Assembly (NCBI GenBank): GCA_904419785.1
Contig: CAJFSY010000006.1
Location: 62,001 to 126,000, forward strand
Direction: 5' to 3'
From: an uncultured Neglectibacter sp.
Lineage (GTDB): Bacteria > Bacillota > Clostridia > Oscillospirales > Acutalibacteraceae
Length of the DNA: 64,000 nt
The position numbers and the translations under genes were made by a program. The notes under the pieces are model-generated. The model had not been told where the DNA came from and searched no databases. It saw nothing but the letters and a program-made list of their open reading frames with translations. Each line of letters begins with the position of its first letter. Position 1 is the first letter of the stretch. Positions 50,444-60,306 of the stretch are shown piece after piece.

Positions 50444-52258
50444 ATGAATCAGGAAAAGCAAAAAAAATCAACAATCCTGCGGTTTTTCCCTTTTACCAAA
50501 GGTTTCCGGGGAAAATTCCTGCTGGCGGTCATCATGGTGGTGGTGGCTGTAGTGGCCAACTATATGACGCCCCAAGTCATACGGGTCACTGTAGACTCCG
50601 TCATCAACGACACGCCTTTTAACCTGCCCGCCTTTCTTGTGGATTGGATCAACTCCATCGGCGGCCGGGAAATGCTGCGGCAGCATATCGTGATCTGCGC
50701 CCTGGTTTCCCTGGTATTCGCGGCGGTGGCAGGGCTTTCTAACTATTCCTCCCGCATGAACCTGGCCCGGGCCTGCGAAGGCACAGTGGCCCGAGTGCGG
50801 GATACCTTGTTCGACCACATCCAGCACTTGCCCTACGCGTGGCACAATTCCCACCAGACCGGCGATATCATCCAGCGCTGCACCCAGGATGTGGACTTGA
50901 TACGCAATTTTGTCAGCGACCAGCTTATGGAATGCATCCGCACCGTGCTTCTGATTGTGGTCTCGCTGGCGCTGATGTTCGCCATGAATGTGGAACTTTC
51001 CCTTATCGTCTGCTGTTTTGTGCCTGTGATGATGGCGTCATCGCTGATATTTTTTATGATTACGGGAAAGAAATTCCAAGCCGCGGACGAAAGCGAGGGC
51101 CGCCTCACCTCTTTGGTGCAGGAAAACCTTACCGGCGTGCGGGTAGTGCGCGCCTTTGGCCGGGAACGTTTTGAGATCGACCGCTTTAACGAGAAAAACG
51201 AAGAATTCACCGGGCTGTGGATTCGCCTGGGAAAAGTGATGGGCATCAACTGGGGCCTGGGCGACCTGTTCGCCGGGGTGCAGGTGCTGGTCATCATTGT
51301 TGCGGGCGTCTTCTTTGTGGAGCAGGGCAACCTGACCCCTGGAGAATTTTTGGCGTTCACCGCTTACAACTCCATGTTGGTGTGGCCTTCCCGGAACCTG
51401 GGGCGGCTTTTGGCGGAGCTGAGCAAAACCTCTATCAGCGCCACCCGCCTGTTCGATATTCTGGACGCTCAGGAAGAAGAGAACTGCCCCGATCCCAAAC
51501 GTCCTTCCATGGATGGGGACATCGTGTTCCAAAACGTGAACTTCGGCTACAATCAAAGCGAAGGCGGCGTGCTCCACGACGTGAGCTTCACCATCAAAGC
51601 GGGCACCACATTCGGCGTTTTGGGAGCCACCGGTTCCGGCAAATCCACTTTGATGTACTTGTTGGACCGGCTGTATGAGCTGCCCCGGGAAAACGGCTCC
51701 ATCACCATCGGCGGTGTGGACATCCGGGACATAGACCTTTCTTACTTACGGAAAAATATCGGCATCGTGCTGCAAGAGCCCTTCCTCTTTTCCAAAAGCT
51801 TTCGGGAGAGCATTGCCGACGGCGCTTCCCGGGCCGACCTGGAAACCGTGCGCCATTTCGCCAGGCTGGCGGTGATTGACGACGCTATCGAAAACTTTGC
51901 CCAAGGCTATGATACGCCCATCGGCGAGCGGGGCGTGACCATCTCCGGCGGGCAGAAGCAGCGTGTGGCTATTGCCCGGATGCTGATGCAGGATACGCCC
52001 ATCAAGGTGTTTGACGACTCCCTTTCCGCCGTGGACATGGAGACCGACGCGAAAATACGCCAATCCATCCGGAAGAACGTCCATGGCACCACCATTCTTA
52101 TCGCCCACCGCATCACCACCCTGATGAACGCCGACCAGATCCTGGTGCTGGACCACGGCCGGGTTTCCCAGCTGGGCACCCACCAAGAGCTCATCCATCA
52201 GGAGGGCATTTATAAGCGTATTTACGACATGCAGCGGGCCGGAGGAAGCGAGACCTAA
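50444..52258 (+). CDS. Second heterodimeric ABC exporter, subunit A (degenerate site)
   Basis: 604 residues: six membrane segments (about 25-330) and an ATPase domain. Walker A GATGSGKST (about 393), signature ISGGQKQR (about 499), Walker B IKVFDDSLSAVD (about 520) with Asp in place of the catalytic Glu. ATG at 50444 with a GAGGTG site. The same frame stays open upstream to 50114, but that stretch crosses the terminator and is not protein-like. Paired with the next gene; likely multidrug or peptide export. Confidence 0.92.
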   Translation: MNQEKQKKSTILRFFPFTKGFRGKFLLAVIMVVVAVVANYMTPQVIRVTVDSVINDTPFNLPAFLVDWINSIGGREMLRQHIVICALVSLVFAAVAGLSNYSSRMNLARACEGTVARVRDTLFDHIQHLPYAWHNSHQTGDIIQRCTQDVDLIRNFVSDQLMECIRTVLLIVVSLALMFAMNVELSLIVCCFVPVMMASSLIFFMITGKKFQAADESEGRLTSLVQENLTGVRVVRAFGRERFEIDRFNEKNEEFTGLWIRLGKVMGINWGLGDLFAGVQVLVIIVAGVFFVEQGNLTPGEFLAFTAYNSMLVWPSRNLGRLLAELSKTSISATRLFDILDAQEEENCPDPKRPSMDGDIVFQNVNFGYNQSEGGVLHDVSFTIKAGTTFGVLGATGSGKSTLMYLLDRLYELPRENGSITIGGVDIRDIDLSYLRKNIGIVLQEPFLFSKSFRESIADGASRADLETVRHFARLAVIDDAIENFAQGYDTPIGERGVTISGGQKQRVAIARMLMQDTPIKVFDDSLSAVDMETDAKIRQSIRKNVHGTTILIAHRITTLMNADQILVLDHGRVSQLGTHQELIHQEGIYKRIYDMQRAGGSET

Positions 52259-52356
52259 AGTTTCGATAAACCCGTTTTACAACAAAGTTCGCGTGGTGTA
52301 AAGGCTCCGCGCGGCCTATCAGCTTCGCAGTTTTACACTTTAACGAGGTATTTTCT

Positions 52357-54195
52357 ATGAACATCGAACAAATTGAACAGCAAAACCTGAAAGGCAGGTT
52401 TTCTTCCTTAAAGATCTGGGCCAAACTGCTGCCCTTTTTAAAGCCCTACTCCAAAACCATGGTGGTCATCGTGGTTTTAATGCTGGTGGGCGCCGCCTGT
52501 GATATCGCTTATCCGCTGCTCTCAGGTTACGCAGTGGACCAGTTTGTCACCCCCGCTACCAGCGAAGGCGTGACTTGGTTCGCTTTGGGATATTTCGCCG
52601 TGGTATTCCTGCAAATGCTCAGCACCATGATCTTCGCCCGGGCCGCTTTAAAAGTGGAAATGTACCTGGGGCGGGATTTGAAAAAGAAACTCTTTATCCA
52701 CTTGCAGACGCTGAGCTTCTCCTATTACAACACCACTCCCGTGGGCACCATCATGGCCCGGGTAATGAGCGACACCAACAAGATCGGCACCGTGTTCGCC
52801 TGGAGCCTGGTGGATATCTTTTGGAGCGCCGCTTATGTGCTGGGCTCTATGGTGGTGATGCTGACCATCAACTGGCAGCTGGCCCTTCTGGTCATCGTGG
52901 TGGTGCCCTTCATCGCCCTGCTGACCCTTTATTTCCAAAAGCGTATTTTGAAGATCAACCGTCAGGTACGCCGCATCAACGCGGAGATTACCCGCCACTA
53001 TAACGAGGGCATCTCCGGCGCGAAAACCTCCAAGACCCTGGTCATCGAGGACAAAAACACCGCCGCTTTCCAGGAAGTCACCCACCGCATGAAGGAAACT
53101 ACTGTGCGGGGCGTGCTTTTAAACGCGGTATATGTGCCCATCATTGGCTTTTTGACCGCCTTGGCCGTAGCGTTCGTCATCACGGGCGGCGGCAATATGG
53201 TGCTGTGGGGAACCATCGGCATCGGCGAACTGACCGTATTCACCAGCTTCGCTTTGGGCATCGCGGACCCTGTGCAGACATTGGCCCGCACCATCTCCAA
53301 CTTTATCGCTACCCAGGCCAACATCGAGCGTGTATCCGCCCTGCTGGAGCTGGAACCCCAGATCACCGACACGCCGGAAGTCATTGAGAAATACGGCACT
53401 TCCTTCGATCCCAAACGGGAAAACTGGGAACCGCTTACTGGGCACATCACTTTCGATGACATCTCTTTCCGCTACCCGGACGGCACGGAAAACGTGCTGG
53501 AACATTTCAGTTTGGATGTGCCCGCGGGCACCACTGTGGCTATCGTGGGTGAAACCGGCGCGGGAAAATCCACCCTGGTGAACTTGGCCTGCCGGTTCTT
53601 CGAGCCCACGGCGGGCCGCATCCTCATCGATGGGAAAGACTACCGGGAACGGAGTATGCTTTGGCTGCACAGCAATATCGGCTATGTGCTGCAAACGCCC
53701 CATTTGTTCTCCGGGTCGGTAAAGGAGAATATCCGCTACGGCCGTTTGGACGCCACCGACGAGGAAGTGGTTGCCGCGGCGAAAATGGTCAACGCTCACG
53801 ACTTCATCACCCACATGGAACACGGGTATGACAGCGATGTGGGCGAGGGCGGCGGCCAGCTCTCCACAGGAGAAAAACAGCTGATCTCCTTTGCGCGGGC
53901 CGTTCTGGCAAACCCCCGCATCTTCGTGCTGGACGAGGCCACCTCTTCCATTGACACCAAAACCGAGGCCCTCATCCAAGAGGCCATTTCCACCATGCTT
54001 ACCGGGCGCACCTCTTTCCTGATCGCCCACCGGCTCTCCACCATCCGCAAGGCGGACATGATCTTAGTGGTGCGGGGCGGCAAGATCATCGAGCAGGGCA
54101 CCCACCAGCAGCTGATGGAACAGGGCGGCTACTACGCGGAATTGTACAACAAGCAGTTCGAGACCGAGGCCGCTGAAACCGTACTAAACCAATAA
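52357..54195 (+). CDS. Second heterodimeric ABC exporter, subunit B (canonical site)
   Basis: 612 residues, half-transporter. Walker A GETGAGKST (about 397), canonical Walker B IFVLDEATSSID (about 524). Its signature is LSTGEKQL instead of LSGGQ (about 501), matching the degenerate Walker B of subunit A, so the dimer should have one active and one degenerate site. ATG with ACGAGG upstream. 98 bp separate it from subunit A, with no terminator. It ends at a strong bidirectional terminator. Confidence 0.92.
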   Translation: MNIEQIEQQNLKGRFSSLKIWAKLLPFLKPYSKTMVVIVVLMLVGAACDIAYPLLSGYAVDQFVTPATSEGVTWFALGYFAVVFLQMLSTMIFARAALKVEMYLGRDLKKKLFIHLQTLSFSYYNTTPVGTIMARVMSDTNKIGTVFAWSLVDIFWSAAYVLGSMVVMLTINWQLALLVIVVVPFIALLTLYFQKRILKINRQVRRINAEITRHYNEGISGAKTSKTLVIEDKNTAAFQEVTHRMKETTVRGVLLNAVYVPIIGFLTALAVAFVITGGGNMVLWGTIGIGELTVFTSFALGIADPVQTLARTISNFIATQANIERVSALLELEPQITDTPEVIEKYGTSFDPKRENWEPLTGHITFDDISFRYPDGTENVLEHFSLDVPAGTTVAIVGETGAGKSTLVNLACRFFEPTAGRILIDGKDYRERSMLWLHSNIGYVLQTPHLFSGSVKENIRYGRLDATDEEVVAAAKMVNAHDFITHMEHGYDSDVGEGGGQLSTGEKQLISFARAVLANPRIFVLDEATSSIDTKTEALIQEAISTMLTGRTSFLIAHRLSTIRKADMILVVRGGKIIEQGTHQQLMEQGGYYAELYNKQFETEAAETVLNQ

Positions 54196-54216
54196 TCCCT
54201 TTGATCTGCTTATAGC

Positions 54217-54255
54217 AAAACCCCCGCAGGGCCATGCCCGCGGGGGTTCTTTCTT
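54217..54255. terminator. Bidirectional terminator after the second ABC operon
   Basis: CCCCCGC/GCGGGGG with inner GGGC/GCCC and a 3-nt loop; A-run left, T-rich right. Confidence 0.92.
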
Positions 54256-54258
54256 TCC

Positions 54259-55464
54259 TTATTTTTCGTCCTCATCGTAATAGCGCAGCGCTTCCCGAAG
54301 AATCTCCTCCGTGTTGAACTGCTGTGTGGCTTCCTGATCCTGAGAAGGCTGGGAAACCGGAGGCTGGGGCGCAGGCGCCTGCTGATGGGAAGCGTAAGGC
54401 TGTTCCAAATCGTTGGGAGCCACGTCCTCATCTCCGTAATATTCATCCTCGTAATACACGTCCTGGGGATAGTCGTCCCTGTATTCCTGATAGCTTTCCT
54501 CATAGTCATCCTGAGGAGCGTATATCGGCTCGCCAGACATCTTCTCAGAAGGGGGAAGGGAAAACTCTTCTGTGTAGACCGAGGCTTCCTCCGGCATAAT
54601 GGCCCCGGCAGGCGGCGCCGGCCTGACAGGCTGGGGCGGCGCCGCAGGCTGACGCAGTTCCTGGGCTGGGGGATGCTGCCCGGGACGCTGCCGCGCTTCG
54701 GCCTCGTGGATTTCTTCTAAAATGCCATCGGCATTGCTATACCGGCGGCGGCCCCGGATATAAAACACTAAAATGGCTGCCAAACCCAGCACACCTGCCG
54801 CAATACAGCCGATGCCGCTGTAAAACAGCGTAGCCGCCATGGAATTGCCCTTCACGTTCAGCCGGGCAAAGGTCACATAGTTTGGCCCAGAGGACTCTTC
54901 TTCCGCCGAGGAAGAAGAACTTCCCATATTCAAAGAGACCTGGGGACGCTCCAGCGAAGGACGGGGCGTAGCAATGGTACCCGGCGTGTAGGTGGGCGGG
55001 TCTGTAGCGTCAGCTACGCCTCCGCCTATGGGCGTCTCAGATTCCGTCTGGCTGGGAACCCAGGGGTCTTCAGAAGGCTCTTCCGTAGGCTCTTGGCTGG
55101 AAAGACTGGATTCCGATTCCCAGGGCCCTTCCGAGGAGTAGCCTGGGTCAGAAGACACAGAGCTTTCGCTGGAACTGTCGCTGGGTTCTTCCGAAGAAGA
55201 TGAAGAGGATGAAGAACTGGGCTCCTCAGAGCTGCTGGAAGGTTCGGAAGAAACAGGGGGCGGCTCGGGAGTTACCGGGTCTGGGGGAACAGGGGTGGGT
55301 TCTTCCGTGGGCGGCGCTACCGGCTCGCTTTCGGTAATATCCCCTGGCACCTCTGTTTGCCCTAAGGGAATATCCCCTTGGGTCGCCAAAACCGGCAGAG
55401 CTGTTAAGGCGGCGGCCAAGGCAAGGGCCGCCAACAAAGCCGCGAAACGGCGTTTATGCTTCAT
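54259..55464 (-). CDS. Ser/Pro-rich single-pass membrane protein of unknown function
   Basis: 401 residues, not recognised. A signal peptide (1-28, ending PVLATQG) precedes a low-complexity Pro/Glu/Ser ectodomain (about 30-205) with long serine runs (72-115). One membrane segment follows at about 210-232 with a basic RGRRR stop. The cytoplasmic tail (about 165 residues) is Pro/Gln-rich and carries an acidic tyrosine-dense block (EESYQEYRDDYPQDVYYEDE and beyond, about 330-356). The design suggests a wall-spanning stalk with an intracellular interaction tail. ATG with AGGAGG upstream and its own promoter. No homologous domain is visible. Confidence 0.8.
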   Translation of the reverse strand: MKHKRRFAALLAALALAAALTALPVLATQGDIPLGQTEVPGDITESEPVAPPTEEPTPVPPDPVTPEPPPVSSEPSSSSEEPSSSSSSSSSEEPSDSSSESSVSSDPGYSSEGPWESESSLSSQEPTEEPSEDPWVPSQTESETPIGGGVADATDPPTYTPGTIATPRPSLERPQVSLNMGSSSSSAEEESSGPNYVTFARLNVKGNSMAATLFYSGIGCIAAGVLGLAAILVFYIRGRRRYSNADGILEEIHEAEARQRPGQHPPAQELRQPAAPPQPVRPAPPAGAIMPEEASVYTEEFSLPPSEKMSGEPIYAPQDDYEESYQEYRDDYPQDVYYEDEYYGDEDVAPNDLEQPYASHQQAPAPQPPVSQPSQDQEATQQFNTEEILREALRYYDEDEK

Positions 55465-55514
55465 AGCAGTTCCTCCTGCTGGATAAGGTATCGAACATGG
55501 TTTTATATCGGTTT

Positions 55515-55543
55515 ATTGTACCACAAACAAAAGGATTATTCAA
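55515..55543 (-). promoter_or_regulatory. Promoter of the Ser/Pro-rich membrane protein gene
   Basis: On the minus strand TTGAAT (55543-55538), 17-bp spacer ending TGG, TACAAT (55520-55515). Confidence 0.7.
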
Positions 55544-55580
55544 CATATTCCCCCACAGGAAGTTTCCATAAATTTTTTTA

Positions 55581-55615
55581 AAAAAAGAAAAGCGGGGCAA
55601 CCCCCGCTTTTCCCA
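55581..55615 (-). terminator. Terminator after glyS
   Basis: AAAAGCGGGG/CCCCGCTTTT with a 4-nt loop and TTTTTTT on the minus strand. Confidence 0.9.
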
Positions 55616-55627
55616 TGATATACCGCT

Positions 55628-57043
55628 TTAAAACGCGATTTTTTCCTCGATATAGTCCCGCAGCTTCTCGATGGGCAGACGCACCTGCTCCATGGTGTCG
55701 CGGTCACGGACCGTAACGCAGTTATCGGCGGGCTGGCCCTTTTCCTGGTCGCCCACGGTATCGAAATCGATGGTCACGCACAAAGGCGTGCCGATCTCAT
55801 CCTGGCGGCGGTAACGCTTGCCGATGGAACCGGCCTCGTCATAATCCACCATGAAATACTTGGAAAGCATCTGGTGGACTTCCTGGGCTTTGGGCCCCAG
55901 CTTTTTCGACAGAGGCAGCACCGCGGCCTTGAAGGGCGCCAGCGCAGGATGGAGACGCAGCACCACACGGGTGTCGTCCTTGCCGTTTTTATCCTGGCCT
56001 ACCACTTCCTCGTCGTAAGCGTCGCACAGGAAGGCCAAGGCCATACGGTCGGCACCCAGAGAGGGCTCTACCACATAGGGCACATAATGCTCGCCGGTCT
56101 CCTGGTCGAAATAGGTCAGGTCTTTTCCGGAGTGCTCCTGGTGGCGTTTCAGGTCATAGTCGGTGCGGTCGGCAATGCCCCACAGTTCGCCCCAGCCGAA
56201 GGGGAACAAGTATTCCACGTCGGTAGTGGCTTTGGAATAGAAAGAAAGCTCTTCAGGGCGGTGGTCTCTAAACCGCAGGTTTTCTTCTGTCATGCCCAGG
56301 CTGAACAGCCAGTTACGGCAGAATTCTTTCCAATAGGCGAACCATTCCAGATCGGTATCAGGTTTGCAGAAGAATTCCAGTTCCATCTGCTCGAATTCCC
56401 GGGTGCGGAAGGTGAAGTTGCCGGGAGTGATCTCATTGCGGAAGCTTTTGCCCACCTGGGCGATGCCGAAGGGCAGCTTCTTCCGGGTGGTGCGCTGAAC
56501 GCTGGGGAAGTTCACGAAAATGCCCTGGGCAGTCTCGGGCCGCAGGTAGATCTCGCTTTTTGCGTCCTCGGTAACGCCCTGGAAGGTTTTGAACATCAGG
56601 TTGAACTGACGGATATCGGTAAAGTTCTCGCTGCCGCATTCGGGGCACTTGATGTGGTTTTCCCGGATGAATTCCGTCATCTTCTCGTTGGACCAGCCGT
56701 CGGCGGATTCCCCGGTGAAATCCTCAATGAGCTTGTCGGCCCGGTGGCGGGTTTTGCAGTCTTTGCAGTCCATCAGGGGGTCGGAGAAACCGCCCACATG
56801 GCCGGTGGCCACCCACACCTGGGGATTCATCAGGATGGCGGCGTCCACGCCCACATTATAGGGGGATTCCTGGACGAATTTTTTCCACCAAGCTTTTTTT
56901 ACGTTATTTTTAAATTCCACACCCAAGGGGCCGTAGTCCCAAGAGTTGGAGAGCCCGCCGTAGATCTCGCTGCCGGGAAAGATAAAGCCCCGGGTCTTGC
57001 AAAGGTTGACGATGGTCTCCATGGTTTTTTCGGTAGCTTTCAT
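55628..57043 (-). CDS. glyS: Glycyl-tRNA synthetase, dimeric type
   Basis: Class II synthetase charging tRNA-Gly; the single-chain alpha2 form, unlike the GlyQ/GlyS alpha2beta2 form. 471 residues. [20 protein letters not shown] near the start, a CxxC zinc-like insert ([27 protein letters not shown]), [12 protein letters not shown], and [16 protein letters not shown] in the catalytic core; the C-terminal anticodon domain starts near 365. ATG with AAAGGCGG upstream. Monocistronic with its own promoter and terminator. No T-box leader was seen in the 5' UTR. Confidence 0.96.
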   Translation of the reverse strand: MKATEKTMETIVNLCKTRGFIFPGSEIYGGLSNSWDYGPLGVEFKNNVKKAWWKKFVQESPYNVGVDAAILMNPQVWVATGHVGGFSDPLMDCKDCKTRHRADKLIEDFTGESADGWSNEKMTEFIRENHIKCPECGSENFTDIRQFNLMFKTFQGVTEDAKSEIYLRPETAQGIFVNFPSVQRTTRKKLPFGIAQVGKSFRNEITPGNFTFRTREFEQMELEFFCKPDTDLEWFAYWKEFCRNWLFSLGMTEENLRFRDHRPEELSFYSKATTDVEYLFPFGWGELWGIADRTDYDLKRHQEHSGKDLTYFDQETGEHYVPYVVEPSLGADRMALAFLCDAYDEEVVGQDKNGKDDTRVVLRLHPALAPFKAAVLPLSKKLGPKAQEVHQMLSKYFMVDYDEAGSIGKRYRRQDEIGTPLCVTIDFDTVGDQEKGQPADNCVTVRDRDTMEQVRLPIEKLRDYIEEKIAF

Positions 57044-57084
57044 GAGTTTGGTCCGCCTTTCTGGTTGGAGTCATACTGAGATGT

Positions 57085-57113
57085 ATTGTAGCATGGGAAA
57101 TAAGGGATTGCAA
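57085..57113 (-). promoter_or_regulatory. Promoter of glyS
   Basis: On the minus strand TTGCAA (57113-57108), 17-bp spacer ending TGC, TACAAT (57090-57085). Confidence 0.75.
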
Positions 57114-57225
57114 TAAAAATGGGGAATTTCCCCGCTTTTCTTTTGGCCCATCTTTTGTTATAATAAGATGATAACCTGAAACCATTGGGCTTTGCGCCTA
57201 TTTTATTTGTATCGGAGAAATGTGC

Positions 57226-59028
57226 ATGGACAGAAGCAAAATTCGCAATTTCAGCATTGTGGCCCACATTGACCACGGCAAATCCACCTTGGCCGACCGC
57301 ATTTTGGAACACACCAAGGCTGTCCCCCTGCGGGAAATGGAAAACCAGCTGCTGGACAACATGGACCTGGAACGGGAGCGGGGCATCACCATAAAAGCCC
57401 ACGCCGTCACTTTGATCTATACCGCCAACGACGGGGAAGATTACATTTTCAACTTGATCGACACCCCCGGCCATGTGGACTTCAACTATGAGGTGTCCCG
57501 TTCGCTGGCCGCCTGCGAAGGGGCCGTGCTGGTGGTAGACGCCTCCCAGGGCATCGAGGCCCAGACGCTGGCCAACACCTATCTGGCTGTGGACGCCGGG
57601 CTGGAGATCGTGCCGGTAGTGAACAAGATCGACCTTCCCAGCGCCGACCCGGAACGTGTTTGCCATGAGATCGAGGACGTGATCGGCATTCCCGCCATGG
57701 ACGCTCCCCGCATTTCCGCCAAGACCGGCGAGAACATTCAGGAAGTGATGGAGCGTATTGTTACCGACATCCCCGCTCCCCAGGGGGATGAGAACGACCC
57801 TTTGCGGGCATTGATCTTCGACTCTTACTACGACGCTTACCGGGGCGTGATCGTCTATGTGCGCATTAAAGACGGCATGGTGCGTCCCGGCGACACCATC
57901 CGCATGATGGCCACCGGCGGGGAATTCAACGTGGTGGAATGCGGCTTTTTGCGCGCCACCTCTTTGGAACCCTCCGACGCCCTTTACGCCGGGGAAGTCG
58001 GCTACATTGCCGCTTCCATCAAGGACGTGCGCCAAGCCCGGGTAGGCGACACCGTCACCTTGAAAGACCGGCCCGCCGCCGAACCCTTGGCTGGTTACCG
58101 GGCGGTTCAGCCCATGGTGTTCTGCGGCATTTACCCCGCCGATGGCGCCCACTATACCGACCTGCGGGACGCTTTGGAGAAATTGCAGTTAAACGACGCC
58201 TCCCTCACCTTCGAGCCGGAAACCTCCGTGGCTCTGGGCTTCGGCTTCCGCTGCGGCTTCTTGGGGCTTCTCCATATGGAGATCATCCAGGAGCGTTTGG
58301 AACGGGAATACGATTTGGACCTGATCACCACCGCCCCCAGCGTTGTGTACAAGTTAAAGCTTACCGACGGCAGTGTGATTACCATCGACAACCCCACCAA
58401 CTACCCTGACCCCACCCTCATCCAGAGCGCCGAAGAGCCTATCTGCAACGCCCATATCTATTCCCCCTCGGAATACGTGGGAAATATCATGGAGCTGTGC
58501 CAGGAACGCCGGGGCGTGTTCAAAGACATGAAATACCTGGACACCGACCGGGTGGACATCCACTACGAGCTGCCCCTAAACGAGATCGTTTATGACTTTT
58601 TCGACGCGTTGAAGTCCCGCACCCGGGGCTATGCCTCCTTCGATTACGAGCTGATGGGATACCAGCCCAGCAAGCTGGTAAAGCTGGATATCATGCTCAA
58701 CGGGGAAGTGGTGGACGCCCTGAGCTTTATCATCCACGCCGACAAGGCATATCCCCGCGCCCGAAAGATGACCGAAAAATTAAAGGAGAAAATCCCGCGC
58801 CAGCTGTTCGAGGTGCCTATCCAGGCCTGCATCGGCGGGAAAATTATTGCCCGGGAAACGGTAAAAGCCATGCGCAAGGACGTGCTTGCCAAGTGCTATG
58901 GCGGCGACATTACCCGAAAGAAGAAGCTGCTGGAAAAACAGAAGGAAGGCAAAAAGCGGATGCGCCAGCTGGGCACCGTGGAAGTGCCCCAGGAAGCGTT
59001 TATGTCCGTGCTGAAATTGGACGAATAA
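57226..59028 (+). CDS. lepA: Elongation factor 4 (LepA)
   Basis: Ribosomal GTPase that back-translocates or helps ribosome biogenesis and recovery. 600 residues, the standard length. G motifs: [11 protein letters not shown] (G1), ERERGITIK (G2), DTPGHVDF (G3), NKIDLP (G4). The LepA-specific C-terminal domain is complete ([20 protein letters not shown]). The ATG at 57226 is preferred over one at 57220 because CGGAGA then has 8 nt spacing. A hairpin terminator follows. Confidence 0.97.
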   Translation: MDRSKIRNFSIVAHIDHGKSTLADRILEHTKAVPLREMENQLLDNMDLERERGITIKAHAVTLIYTANDGEDYIFNLIDTPGHVDFNYEVSRSLAACEGAVLVVDASQGIEAQTLANTYLAVDAGLEIVPVVNKIDLPSADPERVCHEIEDVIGIPAMDAPRISAKTGENIQEVMERIVTDIPAPQGDENDPLRALIFDSYYDAYRGVIVYVRIKDGMVRPGDTIRMMATGGEFNVVECGFLRATSLEPSDALYAGEVGYIAASIKDVRQARVGDTVTLKDRPAAEPLAGYRAVQPMVFCGIYPADGAHYTDLRDALEKLQLNDASLTFEPETSVALGFGFRCGFLGLLHMEIIQERLEREYDLDLITTAPSVVYKLKLTDGSVITIDNPTNYPDPTLIQSAEEPICNAHIYSPSEYVGNIMELCQERRGVFKDMKYLDTDRVDIHYELPLNEIVYDFFDALKSRTRGYASFDYELMGYQPSKLVKLDIMLNGEVVDALSFIIHADKAYPRARKMTEKLKEKIPRQLFEVPIQACIGGKIIARETVKAMRKDVLAKCYGGDITRKKKLLEKQKEGKKRMRQLGTVEVPQEAFMSVLKLDE

Positions 59029-59033
59029 CTTCG

Positions 59034-59073
59034 AAGCGGGAAAAAGTCTTGATGAAGCTTTTTCCCGCTTTTA
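59034..59073 (+). terminator. Terminator-like hairpin between lepA and hemW
   Basis: AAGCGGGAAAAAG/CTTTTTCCCGCTT, a 13-bp stem; the T-run after it is short, so read-through into hemW is likely. Confidence 0.6.
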
Positions 59074-59104
59074 GTCCTTGTATTCCCCTCAGGTGGTGAT
59101 CCCC

Positions 59105-60214
59105 TTGCTCGGCCTTTATGTTCACGTTCCCTTCTGCCACGGGAAATGCCCTTACTGCGATTTCTATTCCCTCCCCGATTCTCCTTCTCAAATGGACGCT
59201 TATGTTCAGGCGGTGATTGCTTCCCTTTCGCCCTGGCGGGAGAAACTTAGAGGCAGGGAACTTGCCACGGTCTACTTTGGGGGCGGCACCCCCAATCTAT
59301 TGGGCGGCAGCCGGCTGGCTCATATCTTACAGGCGGTGCGGGAGAATTTTTCCCTTTCTCCTCACGCGGAGATAACCTTGGAAGCCAACCCCACCCATGT
59401 GGACAAGGCCTTTTTCCAAGAAGTGCGGGAGGCTGGGTTCAACCGGCTTTCCATGGGGCTGCAATCGGCCAATGTGGACGAACTGCGCTTCCTGGGCCGG
59501 GCCCACTCTCCCCAAGACGTGGCCCGGACAGTGGAAAACGCCCGCTCTGCCGGGTTTGATAATATCTCCTTAGATTTGATGCTGGGCTTGCCGGGCGGCT
59601 CTAAGGAAGGGCTGAAACGCTCCATCGAGTTTGCCGCCGGGCTTTCGGTGGAACACATTTCCTCCTACATTTTAAAGGTGGAACCTGGCACTTCTTTTGC
59701 CTTCAAAGGTGTGGAGCTCCCCTCGGAAGATGAGGTTTCCGACCAATACCTGTTTGCCGTGGAGGAACTGGCGTCCCTGGGATTCACCCAATATGAGATC
59801 AGTAATTTTTCCCGGCTGGGCAGGGAAAGCCGCCACAACCTGCTTTACTGGCGGGGAGAGGAATACCTGGGCTTCGGGCCGGGAGCCCATTCCTTTTATG
59901 GGGGCAGGCGGTTTTATTATCCCCGAAACCTGGAAGGCTTTCTGGAAGGAAATCCACCTGTGGAGGATGGCCCTGGCGGGGACTTTGGGGAATTCGCCAT
60001 GCTGAACCTGCGGCTGACCCGGGGCCTGCGCTGGGAGGATTGCTTGGCCCGGTTCGGCCCTCAGGGGGACGCGCTGTTCCAGGAAGTCTTGGGCAACGCC
60101 AAAAAATGCCCTTCCTCCTTGCTGCGGCGGGGAGAGGATTTCCTGGCCTTTACCTCGGAAGGGTTTCTGGTATCCAACGCCCTGCTGGTGCGTTTGCTGG
60201 GGGAGGAACTTTGA
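59105..60214 (+). CDS. hemW: Heme chaperone HemW (HemN-like radical SAM protein)
   Basis: Radical SAM-family protein proposed to deliver heme; not a true coproporphyrinogen oxidase. 369 residues. The motif CHGKCPYC has cysteines at 11, 15 and 18; the fourth cysteine of HemN is absent (YCDF), as in HemW. YFGGGTPNLL and FNRLSMGLQS are typical. The TTG at 59105 is chosen because AGGTGGTGAT, close to the full anti-SD complement, ends 4 nt upstream; GTG codons within that site are less plausible. Confidence 0.93.
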   Translation: MLGLYVHVPFCHGKCPYCDFYSLPDSPSQMDAYVQAVIASLSPWREKLRGRELATVYFGGGTPNLLGGSRLAHILQAVRENFSLSPHAEITLEANPTHVDKAFFQEVREAGFNRLSMGLQSANVDELRFLGRAHSPQDVARTVENARSAGFDNISLDLMLGLPGGSKEGLKRSIEFAAGLSVEHISSYILKVEPGTSFAFKGVELPSEDEVSDQYLFAVEELASLGFTQYEISNFSRLGRESRHNLLYWRGEEYLGFGPGAHSFYGGRRFYYPRNLEGFLEGNPPVEDGPGGDFGEFAMLNLRLTRGLRWEDCLARFGPQGDALFQEVLGNAKKCPSSLLRRGEDFLAFTSEGFLVSNALLVRLLGEEL

Positions 60215-60262
60215 CCCTTTTTATAGAAAAATATCACCGGGGGGCTTTTGCCTTCCGCTGTG

Positions 60263-60306
60263 AAAAAAGCCGTCCGCTGGGAACGCTCCCGGCAGACGGC
60301 TTTTTT
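60263..60306. terminator. Bidirectional terminator between hemW and ogg
   Basis: AAAAAAGCCGTC...GACGGCTTTTTT stem with an inner CGC/GCA-type extension; convergent genes on both sides. Confidence 0.9.
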
